Source: Stictocephala bisonia
Lineage: Eukaryota; Arthropoda; Insecta; Hemiptera; Membracidae
DNA length: 64,000 nt
Reading direction: 5' to 3'
NCBI GenBank assembly: GCA_035578905.1
Contig: JAQJVL010000415.1
Location: 278,501 to 342,500, forward strand
In this document: positions 21,974-34,436 of the stretch, piece after piece
Layout of the letters: each line of letters opens with the position of its first letter
How positions within the stretch are numbered: position 1 is the first letter of the stretch
Program-made: the position numbers and the translations under genes
The notes under the pieces: generated by a model
What the model saw: only the letters and a program-made list of their open reading frames with translations
Database searches by the model: none
Told to the model about the DNA's origin: nothing

Positions 21974-22943
21974 CTTTAAATAGTCTTTACAATTTACATT
22001 TAACACGAACTTTCAAAATTTAAAAAATCTATTTACAACGTCCGTCACCTAAATCTAAAACATAGTGTAAATGCAAAATAAGCCTATATTTCAATTTGGA
22101 ACACTGAATATACCCTGAAAACATAAAAAGTTTCACAGCAACCTTAGCTCCTTATATTTGCCTTTCCTAACAGTGTTATGCTTAGAAAATAATAAAGTAA
22201 AGCAACAGACGTATGACGGAATATTAAATAAACAACCGTATAGTAATGTATGCGCCAACAATTCCTCCACACTAAACCATTTGAAAGAAGATAAAATAAC
22301 ACTATTATTTTATGCTTACTGTTTGAAGGTAAATCCAATTTCACTTTTTTGGGAGTCGAATTTGAACTAATTTGCTCTTTTTGAGAGTTCTTGTTACAAA
22401 GGTTTTAATATTATGGTACTCCATACCCTACCATACTTGGTAATCTCATCAGAATCTAGAATTGAGAACTTTCACCATTATAAACACTCAACGGGACTTA
22501 TTTTAAATGTAAAAATTATATATTACTAGTATAATTTAAACTACGTCTTATTCTTTGTAATGTTATCACGTACAATCGGCTCTCAACAAGTTGACCGTGC
22601 CTTTATTTTCCATTGCTCACGTAACTGCGCAGTTTCAAGGCACCTTTACTGTACAGTTCGACACTGGATGAGATATTTTTACTTCTGTGATAGTTAACCC
22701 ACCTCCTAAACTTTAATTTGGAAAAAAGAGAAGTATGAAAATTCCTCAAAATTTGTTAACGTCTCATTCCAGGTAGGTCTATTTGTGTTTCCTCAACTCT
22801 CCTCTTTGGTGACGTCACGTAAGTTAAAGATCGTCAGAGCTCTCACCTACTGATTTTAATATCAGTATTATTACGATAAATAACAGGTTTGCATTATTTC
22901 AAAAGACAACATAATTACGTTGTAAATCATCACAAATTAAGAA
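21974..22943. other. AT-rich spacer
   Basis: No supported gene. Overlapping 66-70-codon frames at 22144-22370 on both strands show no motif. Confidence 0.5.
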
Positions 22944-23045
22944 TGAAGAGAACTGAGTGACAGACTTGTCAATTAGCTGAAAATCAGACCAACACTACGT
23001 GGTTCGGATTCCACATAAAGCTGTAGGTCCCATAGTTGCCTTGAT
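22944..23045 (+). mobile_element. SINE-like dispersed repeat, copy 2
   Basis: GAACTGAGTGACAGACTTGT, CAACACTACGTGGTTCGGAT and TAGGTCCCATAGTTGCC match the copies at 14705, 37010 and 53165. Confidence 0.65.
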
Positions 23046-23129
23046 ATCTAACTTAGTTAAAACTACGTTGATAATCATGTTTTGGGCATTTTTGGTACCT
23101 GAATATGAATGTAGGTCCAAACGGTAACC

Positions 23130-23232
23130 CCCTCCCCATACACATACAATGGTATTGACCCACCCGCCCACCCATACACGTACAGTGTTATTGACCCACC
23201 CGCCCACCCATACACGTACAGTGATATTGAGA
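23130..23232. repeat. 36-bp minisatellite, ~2.7 units
   Basis: Units of ATTGACCCACCCGCCCACCC plus ATACACGTACAGTGTT at 36-bp spacing. The inverse of the same 36-bp unit forms an array at 59026-59158. Confidence 0.9.
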
Positions 23233-23324
23233 CGCAAAGAGTTGCATCTCTATTTCAATATACTTAACTGTGCACAAGTAAAATACATGCATAAAACATG
23301 ATGTAGTGGACGAACACTTGTAAT

Positions 23325-23560
23325 GCCAGTTTTACACAGAGAAAAAAGAAACAGAGGTTGCTTTCTAATGGCCTCAGTAAATATGATAACTAATGTAATC
23401 TTTATACATTTGTAGTAATAATTACTAAGTGCATCCTTCGGGAATTGGAGGGGTTAAGGGGAGGGATTGACTACTCGTTTTGCAATTCACACTGAAAACG
23501 AAGAACTAACTACTCAACGCCATTCAGCGCACTTTTGGATGCGACCGTACAGTACATTTT
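23325..23560. repeat. Dispersed repeat D1, copy 1
   Basis: Shares with 35906-36145 the ordered blocks ACACAGAGAAAAAAGAAACA, AGTAATAATTACTA, GGGAGGGA.TGAC, AACTAACTACTCA and TTGGAT.CGACC. Unknown class; no coding frame. Confidence 0.75.
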
Positions 23561-24404
23561 CTTTCTTCTCTGTACTGATACATCCTTGATTTACAATCAC
23601 ACAACCATGTTCAATAAATAAATTTTTGACTAATCAGAGAGTGGATAGTGGAGATGTTATTTTTCTTACGTTTTAGGAATAGGAAAATGCGGAAGACGAA
23701 ACATGAAATAATAATGAAAACTGAACATTTATTATGACATAAAAGAGCATATCTGCAAAATTTCACTATCGTCCACACGTTTATTATAAGTCTTGACTAA
23801 CAATAGTCAAGGATATTTTATGATGATAAAAAGAGTAAAATGTTTTCGAACGACAATGTTTATATTGGCGTAGATCACCAGCAGTTAACTGCGATTACCC
23901 TTTGATCGTGTAATGTAAAACGCAGTTATGAGCCTGCTACGCAATTCTCATTTCCTGGGCGACACCTAACGGTGCTTGTTTACAGTAGTGGTATTTGCAA
24001 ACAATGGCTGCACTTAGCTATTTTCCCTACAAGCACAATTTCTGTTAACACTCCCCAAGGACAAGTCATCCACATACCTCTAAGTTTTGTCCACGTGACT
24101 TCAACGTGCGAGGAAATCTAATATTTTTGTATTACAAGCAATGAGATTTACAATTTCCGATGTTATGAGTTATATTTTTAATCTTCGGTTGGCCGCCAAT
24201 TCCATTGTTTCCTTGTAAAAAATGTTTTTTGTCGACTTAAATGAACGCCTATTTCGAGCAGATAGTATGTAGGCTACTGGTACTTAGCGGTTCAATAAGC
24301 AGATTTTGATATATAATTATGCCTATCTCAGATGAATTGTTCATGAACTTAGTTATATTGTAATAAACTACTTTTGATACTTCCAACGTGTGTCAAACAC
24401 CATT
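23561..24404. other. AT-rich spacer
   Basis: No gene or repeat that I can support. Confidence 0.5.
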
Positions 24405-24985
24405 ATAACCTCCCACCCTACGAACACATATACTAGAGGCCCATCTTCCTCTTTACAAATGCTACTAATGCCGACTATCCCTCCCTATGCAAACCATTCC
24501 TGATAACCCCCATTCCGTACGTAAAACATTCCTGATTTCCTTCCTTCCGTCTCTAAGAACACAACTATCTCGACCCTCCCTCACTACGAAAATCACTTCT
24601 GACAAATGTTCTTATCCCTATACGAACAATACTATTGCCGACTCTCCCACTATGACGACACTGCATCTCTCCCTGCAAACACAATTACTGTTGTCTCTCC
24701 CTCTTTCACTATGAACACCACTAATGCCGACTCTCCCACTATGACGACACTGCATCTCACCCTGCAAACACAATTACTGTTGCCTCTCCCTCTTTCACTA
24801 TGAACACCACTAATGCCGACTCTCCCACTATGACGACACTGCATCTCACCCTGCAAACACAATTACTGTTGCCTCTCCCTCCTTCACTACGAACGCCACT
24901 AATGCCGACTCTACTTTCCTACGAAAACCACTCCTGGTCACTTGTCCTCTTTCTCCACAAACACCACTTCTGGTGACTCTTTTTC
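24405..24985. repeat. 89-bp minisatellite with degenerate flanks
   Basis: The clean core at about 24605-24910 repeats at 89 bp: CTGCATCTCACCCTGCAAAC, ACAATTACTGTTGCCTCTCC, CACTATGAACACCACTAATG, CCGACTCTCCCACTATGACG. C/T-rich degenerate relatives extend it on both sides. Confidence 0.85.
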
Positions 24986-25170
24986 CTTCTCCAAGGACTC
25001 GTCTATTTTTACAATTAACGCGACAGAACCTTTATGAGTACGTTTCCTGACAGCCATCTCTCTGGCCAACCTCAGGATTAGCTCCCAGCTGGAGACACAT
25101 GCACTGAATGGTCTTTTGCCGTCACTATGTAATCACTTTATCATCCAAATTTATAATTATAATATTGACT

Positions 25171-26679
25171 AGCTGTACCCGCCTGCTTCGCTGGTCATAA
25201 TTAATATTATAACCAGCGAATTATAGAACTTAATAGTTTGATTATATAATCGAAATTTGCAGCTAGCTTTCAGTTTACACTGTATCCAATTTAGAACAGC
25301 TGATGTTGGTATAATTTACTACTGTACTCAATTATTTTTAATTTAAAAAGTTTATAGCCTACCACACTTAAAATTTTATTCAATTTGTTTTTATTCAATA
25401 GTTGTTAATCTATTAAATCAATCAATTAATATAGCTCCATAAGAATACCATTGGAAATTTGGAGACCAGTAGGACGGAATACTGAGGTCAGAGGGGAAAA
25501 TCCATTCTTAGTGAGACTCTAGGGACCAAGATAAACCTATGTACAAAATATGAAGTCAATTGGACGTATAGTTTTGGAGAAATCGTGATGAATGGTAAAT
25601 GGCTTTCGAATATAGAAGATTAAATTAAAAATTTCCGATTGAAATCAGTTTGTTCTCTTAGATAAAAATGTTTCAAAGTCTAGACAAATCTGTAAGTCTA
25701 CTATTAGAGGGCACAAATTACTGTAGTTGACTCTGAATCAGTGAACTATAAGGTTTCACGCCATATTTAGCCATGTCATGTACACTGGCTATGCATTTGG
25801 TCAAATTAAATTGTAAACTTTCCAATTAAAATCAGTTTTTTCTCTTAGATAAAAAGTTACAAAGTTTAGAGAAATCTGTAAGTCTACTTTTAGAGGACAC
25901 AAAGTACTATATTTGACTATGAATCAATAAAATATTGTGTTTCTCGCCATGTTTAACCATGTCTTATGATATGGCTATGCATGCTTTAAAACTAAATTGT
26001 TCATTTTCCGATTGGAAACAGTTTGTTCTCCTAGATAACAAAGTTTCATAGTCTATAAAAACCTGTAAGTCTACTTTTAGAGGGCGCAAAGTACGATAAT
26101 TGACTCTGAATCAGTGAAGTATCGTGTTTCTAGACATGTTTATCCATGTCCTATGACCTGGCTATACATGTCTTCAGATTAAATTGTATATTTTCCCATT
26201 GAATACAGTTTGTTCTCCTACATAACAAAGTTTCACAGTCTTGAAAAATCTGTAAGTCTACTCTTAGAGGTTATAAATTAACCAATTTGATTTACACGCA
26301 CAAATTGAAAATCTAGCTCTACATATGGATGAAGGAGGTGAGATAGAGCAAAAAGTCATATGGCCAAATTTGTAGATGTCTCAAATCAGGTACAGAAAAT
26401 GGTGTTAGTTTTGCTGTAGAACCGTTCATTTAGCCATTACAGTCCAATTAGAGAAACGCTGTTTTTGGCATTTAAATGTTTGGCACTTAAAAAGCATTTT
26501 GGCATTAAAAAGCTGCCATCTTCGATTTACTAAGAATTTTTAAAAATACCTTCTTAATGCACATCTACAACATAAGACCTTTGACTATACTAAATGTCAG
26601 CCTCGTAGGCTTAGTATACCTTTTTAGTTACAGCAATGAGTGAGTGAGTCAGTTTGCCTTTTATAGGTATAGATAGATT
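25171..26679 (-). mobile_element. Helitron-like element (~1.5 kb)
   Basis: Minus strand: after an A the element starts TCTATCTATACCTATAAAAG and GCAAACTGACTCACTCACTC, and ends GCGAAGCAGGCGGGTACAGC then TAG before a T. This gives the A|TC...CTAG|T signature. It contains four ~187-bp internal tandem units and no visible Rep or helicase coding frame, so it would be non-autonomous. RTE-type retrotransposon tails can look similar, so the class is probable and not certain. Confidence 0.6.
25585..26290. repeat. ~187-bp tandem repeat, ~4 units, inside the Helitron-like element
   Basis: The landmark CAGTTTGTTCTC (or close variant) falls at 25646, 25833, 26019 and 26206, spaced 187, 186 and 187 bp. Each is followed by AATCTGTAAGTCTACT.TTAG (the third copy reads AACCTGTAAGTCTACT). 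Units differ by roughly a fifth of positions, so the repeat is old. Confidence 0.88.
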
Positions 26680-29344
26680 TTAACAAATACAAGGACATAA
26701 AAGTGATGAAAATTTGTTTGAAGATTCTCAATTTAATATACTTAAATACTTTTTCATGCAAAATCATAGTGAAGGCTATGAACAACCTTCAACCTTGTCG
26801 GTGATTTTGGGAGTATAAAAACGTCAGTGGAGATAATAAATTTTAGGCTCATCAACTAATTAGCCCAGGCTATTATTGCAAATAAACATATGCCAATCGA
26901 TTGTTATATACCATTTTATATTGGAATATGACACTAAATACACAAAAAGATCATATTCATCTTATTAAAGAAACCATCGCCTCTCTTTCCATTTAATACA
27001 GAGCTATATTGAAACACATTGTATACAGTATGTCGCACATTATTTTTTGTATTAATTGTTGCGCTAATTACATTAGATTACATAATAAGTATATTAGAAA
27101 ATGTCAATGTAATATGTTTTGTATACAACTGCATTATGTGACAATTATAAGATGGGGTATTTTAAAAGCATAATCTATCAAATCTAGAACTTGCCTTGCA
27201 TATCACCAGGAACTGATTAGTGACAGAGAGATGTCGAGAAAGATGTTGATCTGTCAAAAACTAGAAAATAGTACTCCTAAGGATAAAAGCGACACTGGTT
27301 GGAGCTTGAGATCTCTGACTCAAAGCTCGATACTTCCTCTGGACATGGGCCCAGGAACGGCCTCTAATCCTGGGAGCGAGGAAGTAATCAATGTTGCTCT
27401 ATAGCTCAGGACTATTTCCAACTCTGAACAGGAACAGTAGTTCATAGTATCTTCCTCTTTGTGTAAGTGGATAAAAATTATACATCACTTCAATTAAATG
27501 GTTCTCTAACTTTAACTTGACGGGCAAGTCAAATAAACATAACTCTCTAGATTTAGACATAGATCTGTAAGAAAGATTCTCAAATTATTTCTTTGTGTAT
27601 CACCAACGTGAATCAGGGGCGTGTTAGGAAGTAAGAGCCGCATAAAGCCATACAAACAACACGTGAATACGAAATAATGCCTGGGGCGGCGCTAGCGCTG
27701 TATGTGGCGGCAGATAAAATTAGCAACCGGAACAGCTGTTGGGCTTGTTATTGTCGTGACGTAACTGAACGGCCTTGTACGTCTGCCTCGCGCTTTCAAC
27801 TGTTGAATCTTCATTTAACAGCTGTCATTACAAAATGAATCTATAACTGTTGTGAGGAGTAGTCAGCGCAGTAACAACAGAAGAATATTCGAAAAATACC
27901 GATATGATTCCCACAACACACCTCTTAACAAATTCGTGAAGCTTTTTAGGCTTAATCTTTCAAGAAACCGGTTTCAATGGACCACGTATCTTGTAGTGGC
28001 ACATCTACTGGCGTATTATGAATGGTTCGAAATACTTTGTTAAATAACTTTGTTTTGAATAATGATAAATTAACAATACACTTACTAGTTCTGACATAGA
28101 AAACGAAAATTAAAATTCTTATATAATGTCGGGAGAGTGTGTTACCTTCTAGGTTAAGAAAGCAAATTGCAGTGCCATTAAATTCCCGCACTACATTTAA
28201 AGTGTTTCAATGTTATAAGGGGTCTTTTGGGGTCCAAGATCTAGAAGTCAACTTCAAAATTCTCAACGAGGAAACTAGATGTTATTTGGCAACGCAATTT
28301 CAAGCTAAAAACCACAGGGCAATCAGAATTAATAAAGGAGGGCCGTTACACTAAGCACCGTTCTTTAGTTATTAATTATTTTATTTTATTTATCATCACC
28401 ATTTTCCCCCCTACTTAAAAAATATTTGAGTTTTAGGGCGTTTTTTGTTTTAGCCATGAAAACCAGTTTTAATTAGTAAAATACACAGGCAATGACCAAT
28501 TAACTAAAATAACAAAACAATTTTGTTTAAACTTAAATACAAGCAATTTAATTATAGCTACGCAACAAACTGTATATGTCACCGATAGTGAAATTTGTCG
28601 ACACAGGCAACGGGTTGCCCAGGCGATGGTTGGTTAAACATTACATTGATAGAACATTCTTTAAACAATAATCACAACAAGGCATATGAATGAATATAGA
28701 ATCACGTATCTAATTTTCTAATAAAATTTCTATAAAAATCAGCTTACAGTTATTTTAAAACTATTTAAAATCATTGCATTAACGTACAGGTATGAAAATA
28801 ATATATCGTAACTATATATGTCATAAGAATTACAACAAAATGAAGTAATTAATTGTACGATCCCTAAAAGTCAAGAAAATAATGTTTCAGAAATTGATAA
28901 GAATTTTTATCGAGAAGTTAAAATTCTAAAATTTATAAATCTTATAGAAAACATACCTATCAACTATGTATTAAAATATAAAAGCGATAAATTTACGAGT
29001 TTTTTTGTAATAATAACAGTGTAAATTTTATGTACAGTGAAAACTAGTAAAATGTCGGTACTTTTTTGTTCCAACAAGGACGCAAATTATTAAAATTTTG
29101 AATCAAATATAAAAATGCAAATGTTATAGCGTACAATTAAACGAGGAAAACAATGGTGTGATTAGATTTTTCGAAGGCCTACAACATTCAAACTGAGGTG
29201 CACATAATTTCTGCGCCGACAGTAGTTTCAATTGTTTCGCCCTGAAGATGAAGCTGTGATTTATTCGAAACTTTAGAACTCGTACATAATGTAATGACAA
29301 CCTGGAAAATGTGACTTAAAATATATCTTCTGACCATGAATCGA
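26680..29344. other. Mostly AT-rich spacer with one GC-richer patch
   Basis: The stretch 27605-27830 is GC-richer and CpG-containing (GGGGCGGCGCTAGCGCTG, GTGACGTAACTGAACGGCC, GCCTCGCGC) and could be a promoter or exon remnant. Downstream open frames (27852-28043 and 28139-28354, plus) have no recognisable domain. A CTGAAGATGA...CGAAAC motif lies at 29241-29271. No gene is supported. Confidence 0.45.
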
Positions 29345-30595
29345 TAGCAACTATATGTACAGTATTACGTTATGCATATATTTATACAAACGCTGTAACT
29401 AATTTAACTATAAACAACTAGTTAACAGTGATGAAATATTCCTCATTGTTGACCTACTTCAAACACGTCGAGACGACAGTAACTATATGTACAGTATTAC
29501 GTTATGCGTATAGTTATACAAACGCTGTAACTAATTTAACTATAAACAACTAGTTGACAGTGATGAAATATTCCTCATTGTTGACCTACTTCAAACACGT
29601 CGAGACGACAGTAACTATATGTACAGTATTACGTTATGCGTATAGTTATACAAACGCTGTAACTAATTTAACTATAAACAACTAGTTAACAGTGATGAAA
29701 TATTCCTCACTGTTGACCTACTTCAAACACGTCGAGACGACAGTAACTATATGTACAGTATTACGTTATGCGTATAGTTATACAAACGCTGTAACTAATT
29801 TAACTATAAACAACTAGTTAACAGTGATGAAATATTCCTCACTGTTGACCTACTTCAAACACGTCGAGACGACAGTAACTATATGTACAGTATTACGTTA
29901 TGCGTATAGTTATACAAACGCTGTAACTAATTTAACTATAAACAACTAGTTAACAGTGATGAAATATTCCTCACTGTTGACCTACTTCAAACACGTCGAG
30001 ACGACAGTAACTATATGTACAGTATTACGTTATGCGTATAGTTATACAAACGCTGTAACTAATTTAACTATAAACAACTAGTTAACAGTGATGAAATATT
30101 CCTCACTGTTGACCTACTTCAAACACGTCGAGACGACAGTAACTATATGTACAGTATTACGTTATGCATATAGTTATACAAACGCTGTAACTAATTTAAC
30201 TATAAACAACTAGTTAACAGTGATGAAATATTCCTCACTGTTGACCTACTTCAAACACGTCGAGACGACAGTAACTATATGTACAGTATTACGTTATGCG
30301 TATAGTTATACAAACGCTGTAACTAATTTAACTATAAACAACTAGTTAACAGTGATGAAATATTCCTCACTGTTGACCTACTTCAAACACGTCGAGACGA
30401 CAGTAACTATATGTACAGTATTACGTTATGCGTATAGTTATACAAACGCTGTAACTAATTTAACTATAAACAACTAGTTAACAGTGATGAAATATTCCTC
30501 ACTGTTGACCTACTTCAAACACGTCGAGACGACAGTAACTATATGTACAGTATTACGTTATGCGTATAGTTATAGAAACGCTGTAACTAATTTAA

Positions 30596-31085
30596 GAATA
30601 AGAATAAGAATAAGAATGTATTTATTCCACCAATTTTAACAGAAACAAAATACATGTATTTCACTAGGAATTACTGTCATCCGTTTCCTGATAAGTGATG
30701 ACAGCTCAGATTATATCAACTTTATAATAACATTGAACAGTCAGTAAAAAAAAAAAAAAAAAAAAAACAACAGATATAATAATAAGCGGCTTGGCTTGCT
30801 GCAGTGTGCTGATCGAAACATTCTTTTTTATAGTAACAATTACTGATTAGGTATCGTTATCTATCTTGAGAAAATAAAAATTCACTATATTACTAATGAA
30901 ATTATACTCTTTGAATGTTTGGAAAGTTTTTGCTCTTCTAGACTATGCTAAAATAATAATAAAAACTAAAATTTCCTTAAAACCAAAATTACAACAAAAT
31001 TTATTAAGAGACAATATATATACATACATACATACACACATACATACACACAAGTACTGTACAACAAAAGAATAAAACAGTGCCT
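30596..31085 (-). mobile_element. Retroposon-like insert in satellite, copy 1
   Basis: The minus-strand 3' end reads GGAATAAATACATTC then (TTATTC)n, a polyadenylation-like AATAAA followed by a short tandem tail, as in CR1-like non-LTR elements. Internal features are an A22 run on the plus strand and a CATA microsatellite. Flanks show TTTAA on both sides, a possible target-site duplication. No coding frame is left, so it would be a 5'-truncated 3' UTR. Class is an inference. Confidence 0.6.
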
Positions 31086-32139
31086 TTAACTAGTTAACAG
31101 TGATGAAATATTCCTCACTGTTGACCTACTTCAAACACGTCGAGACGACAGTAACTATATGTACAGTATTACGTTATGCGTATAGTTATACAAACGCTGT
31201 AACTAATTTAACACTATAAACAACTAGTCAACAGTGATGAAATATTCCTCATTGTTGACCTACTTCAAACACGTCGAGACGACAGTAACTATATGTACAG
31301 TATTACGTTATGCGTATAGTTATACAAACGCTGTAACTAATTTAACACTATAAACAACTAGTTAACAGTGATGAAATATTCCTCACTGTTGACCTACTTC
31401 AAACACGTCGAGACGACAGTAACTATATGTACAGTATTACGTTATGCGTATAGTTATACAAACGCTGTAACTAATTTAACTATAAACAACTAGTTAACAG
31501 TGATGAAATATTCCTCACTGTTGACCTACTTCAAACACGTCGAGACGACAGTAACTATATGTACAGTATTACGTTATGCGTATAGTTATACAAACGCTGT
31601 AACTAATTTAACTATAAACAACTAGTTAACAGTGATGAAATATTCCTCACTGTTGACCTACTTCAAACACGTCGAGACGACAGTAACTATATGTACAGTA
31701 TTACGTTATGCATATAGTTATACAAACGCTGTAACTAATTTAACTATAAACAACTAGTTAACAGTGATGAAATATTCCTCACTGTTGACCTACTTCAAAC
31801 ACGTCGAGACGACAGTAACTATATGTACAGTATTACGTTATGCGTATAGTTATACAAACGCTGTAACTAATTTAACTATAAACAACTAGTTAACAGTGAT
31901 GAAATATTCCTCACTGTTGACCTACTTCAAACACGTCGAGACGACAGTAACTATATGTACAGTATTACGTTATGCGTATAGTTATACAAACGCTGTAACT
32001 AATTTAACTATAAACAACTAGTTAACAGTGATGAAATATTCCTCACTGTTGACCTACTTCAAACACGTCGAGACGACAGTAACTATATGTACAGTATTAC
32101 GTTATGCGTATAGTTATAGAAACGCTGTAACTAATTTAA

Positions 32140-32628
32140 GAATAAGAATAAGAATAAGAATGTATTTATTCCACCAATTTTAACAGAAACAAAATACATG
32201 TATTTCACTAGGAATTACTGTCATCCGTTTCCTGATAAGTGATGACAGCTCAGATTATATCAACTTTATAATAACATTGAACAGTCAGTAAAAAAAAAAA
32301 AAAAAAAAAACAACAGATATAATAATAAGCGGCTTGGCTTGCTGCAGTGTGCTGATCGAAACATTCTTTTTTATAGTAACAATTACTGATTAGGTATCGT
32401 TATCTATCTTGAGAAAATAAAAATTCACTATATTACTAATGAAATTATACTCTTTGAATGTTTGGAAAGTTTTTGCTCTTCTAGACTATGCTAAAATAAT
32501 AATAAAAACTAAAATTTCCTTAAAACCAAAATTACAACAAAATTTATTAAGAGACAATATATATACATACATACATACACACATACATACACACAAGTAC
32601 TGTACAACAAAAGAATAAAACAGTGCCT
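32140..32628 (-). mobile_element. Retroposon-like insert in satellite, copy 2
   Basis: Apparently identical to copy 1 apart from the length of the A run (21 versus 22), and in the same satellite phase with the same flanking monomer variants (TTATAGAAACG just before). This indicates block duplication and not a second insertion. Confidence 0.85.
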
Positions 32629-33946
32629 TTAACTAGTTAACAGTGATGAAATATTCCTCACTGTTGACCTACTTCAAACACGTCGAGACGACAGTAACTA
32701 TATGTACAGTATTACGTTATGCGTATAGTTATACAAACGCTGTAACTAATTTAACACTATAAACAACTAGTCAACAGTGATGAAATATTCCTCATTGTTG
32801 ACCTACTTCAAACACGTCGAGACGACAGTAACTATATGTACAGTATTACGTTATGCGTATAGTTATACAAACGCTGTAACTAATTTAACACTATAAACAA
32901 CTAGTTAACAGTGATGAAATATTCCTCACTGTTGACCTACTTCAAACACGTCGAGACGACAGTAACTATATGTACAGTATTACGTTATGCGTATAGTTAT
33001 ACAAACGCTGTAACTAATTTAACTATAAACAACTAGTTAACAGTGATGAAATATTCCTCACTGTTGACCTACTTCAAACACGTCGAGACGACAGTAACTA
33101 TATGTACAGTATTACGTTATGCGTATAGTTATACAAACGCTGTAACTAATTTAACTATAAACAACTAGTTAACAGTGATGAAATATTCCTCATTGTTGAC
33201 CTACTTCAAACACGTCGAGACGACAGTAACTATATGTACAGTATTACGTTATGCGTATAGTTATACAAACGCTGTAACTAATTTAACTATAAACAACTAG
33301 TTAACAGTGATGAAATATTCCTCACTGTTGACCTACTTCAAACACGTCGAGACGACAGTAACTATATGTACAGTATTACGTTATGCGTATAGTTATACAA
33401 ACGCTGTAACTAATTTAACTATAAACAACTAGTTAACAGTGATGAAATATTCCTCACTGTTGACCTACTTCAAACACGTCGAGACGACAGTAACTATATG
33501 TACAGTATTACGTTATGCATATAGTTATACAAACGCTGTAACTAATTTAACTATAAACAACTAGTTAACAGTGATGAAATATTCCTCACTGTTGACCTAC
33601 TTCAAACACGTCGAGACGACAGTAACTATATGTACAGTATTACGTTATGCGTATAGTTATACAAACGCTGTAACTAATTTAACTATAAACAACTAGTTAA
33701 CAGTGATGAAATATTCCTCACTGTTGACCTACTTCAAACACGTCGAGACGACAGTAACTATATGTACAGTATTACGTTATGCGTATAGTTATACAAACGC
33801 TGTAACTAATTTAACTATAAACAACTAGTTAACAGTGATGAAATATTCCTCACTGTTGACCTACTTCAAACACGTCGAGACGACAGTAACTATATGTACA
33901 GTATTACGTTATGCGTATAGTTATAGAAACGCTGTAACTAATTTAA

Positions 33947-34436
33947 GAATAAGAATAAGAATAAGAATGTATTTATTCCACCAATTTTAACAGAAACAAA
34001 ATACATGTATTTCACTAGGAATTACTGTCATCCGTTTCCTGATAAGTGATGACAGCTCAGATTATATCAACTTTATAATAACATTGAACAGTCAGTAAAA
34101 AAAAAAAAAAAAAAAAAACAACAGATATAATAATAAGCGGCTTGGCTTGCTGCAGTGTGCTGATCGAAACATTCTTTTTTATAGTAACAATTACTGATTA
34201 GGTATCGTTATCTATCTTGAGAAAATAAAAATTCACTATATTACTAATGAAATTATACTCTTTGAATGTTTGGAAAGTTTTTGCTCTTCTAGACTATGCT
34301 AAAATAATAATAAAAACTAAAATTTCCTTAAAACCAAAATTACAACAAAATTTATTAAGAGACAATATATATACATACATACATACACACATACATACAC
34401 ACAAGTACTGTACAACAAAAGAATAAAACAGTGCCT
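33947..34436 (-). mobile_element. Retroposon-like insert in satellite, copy 3
   Basis: Same sequence and junctions as copies 1 and 2. The distance from copy 2 (1807 bp) exceeds that from copy 1 to 2 (1544 bp) by about two monomers. Confidence 0.85.

Noticed and set aside
28139..28354. 71-codon plus-strand frame
   Set aside because: Reads like ordinary protein composition but no domain is recognised and no start or splice evidence is present.
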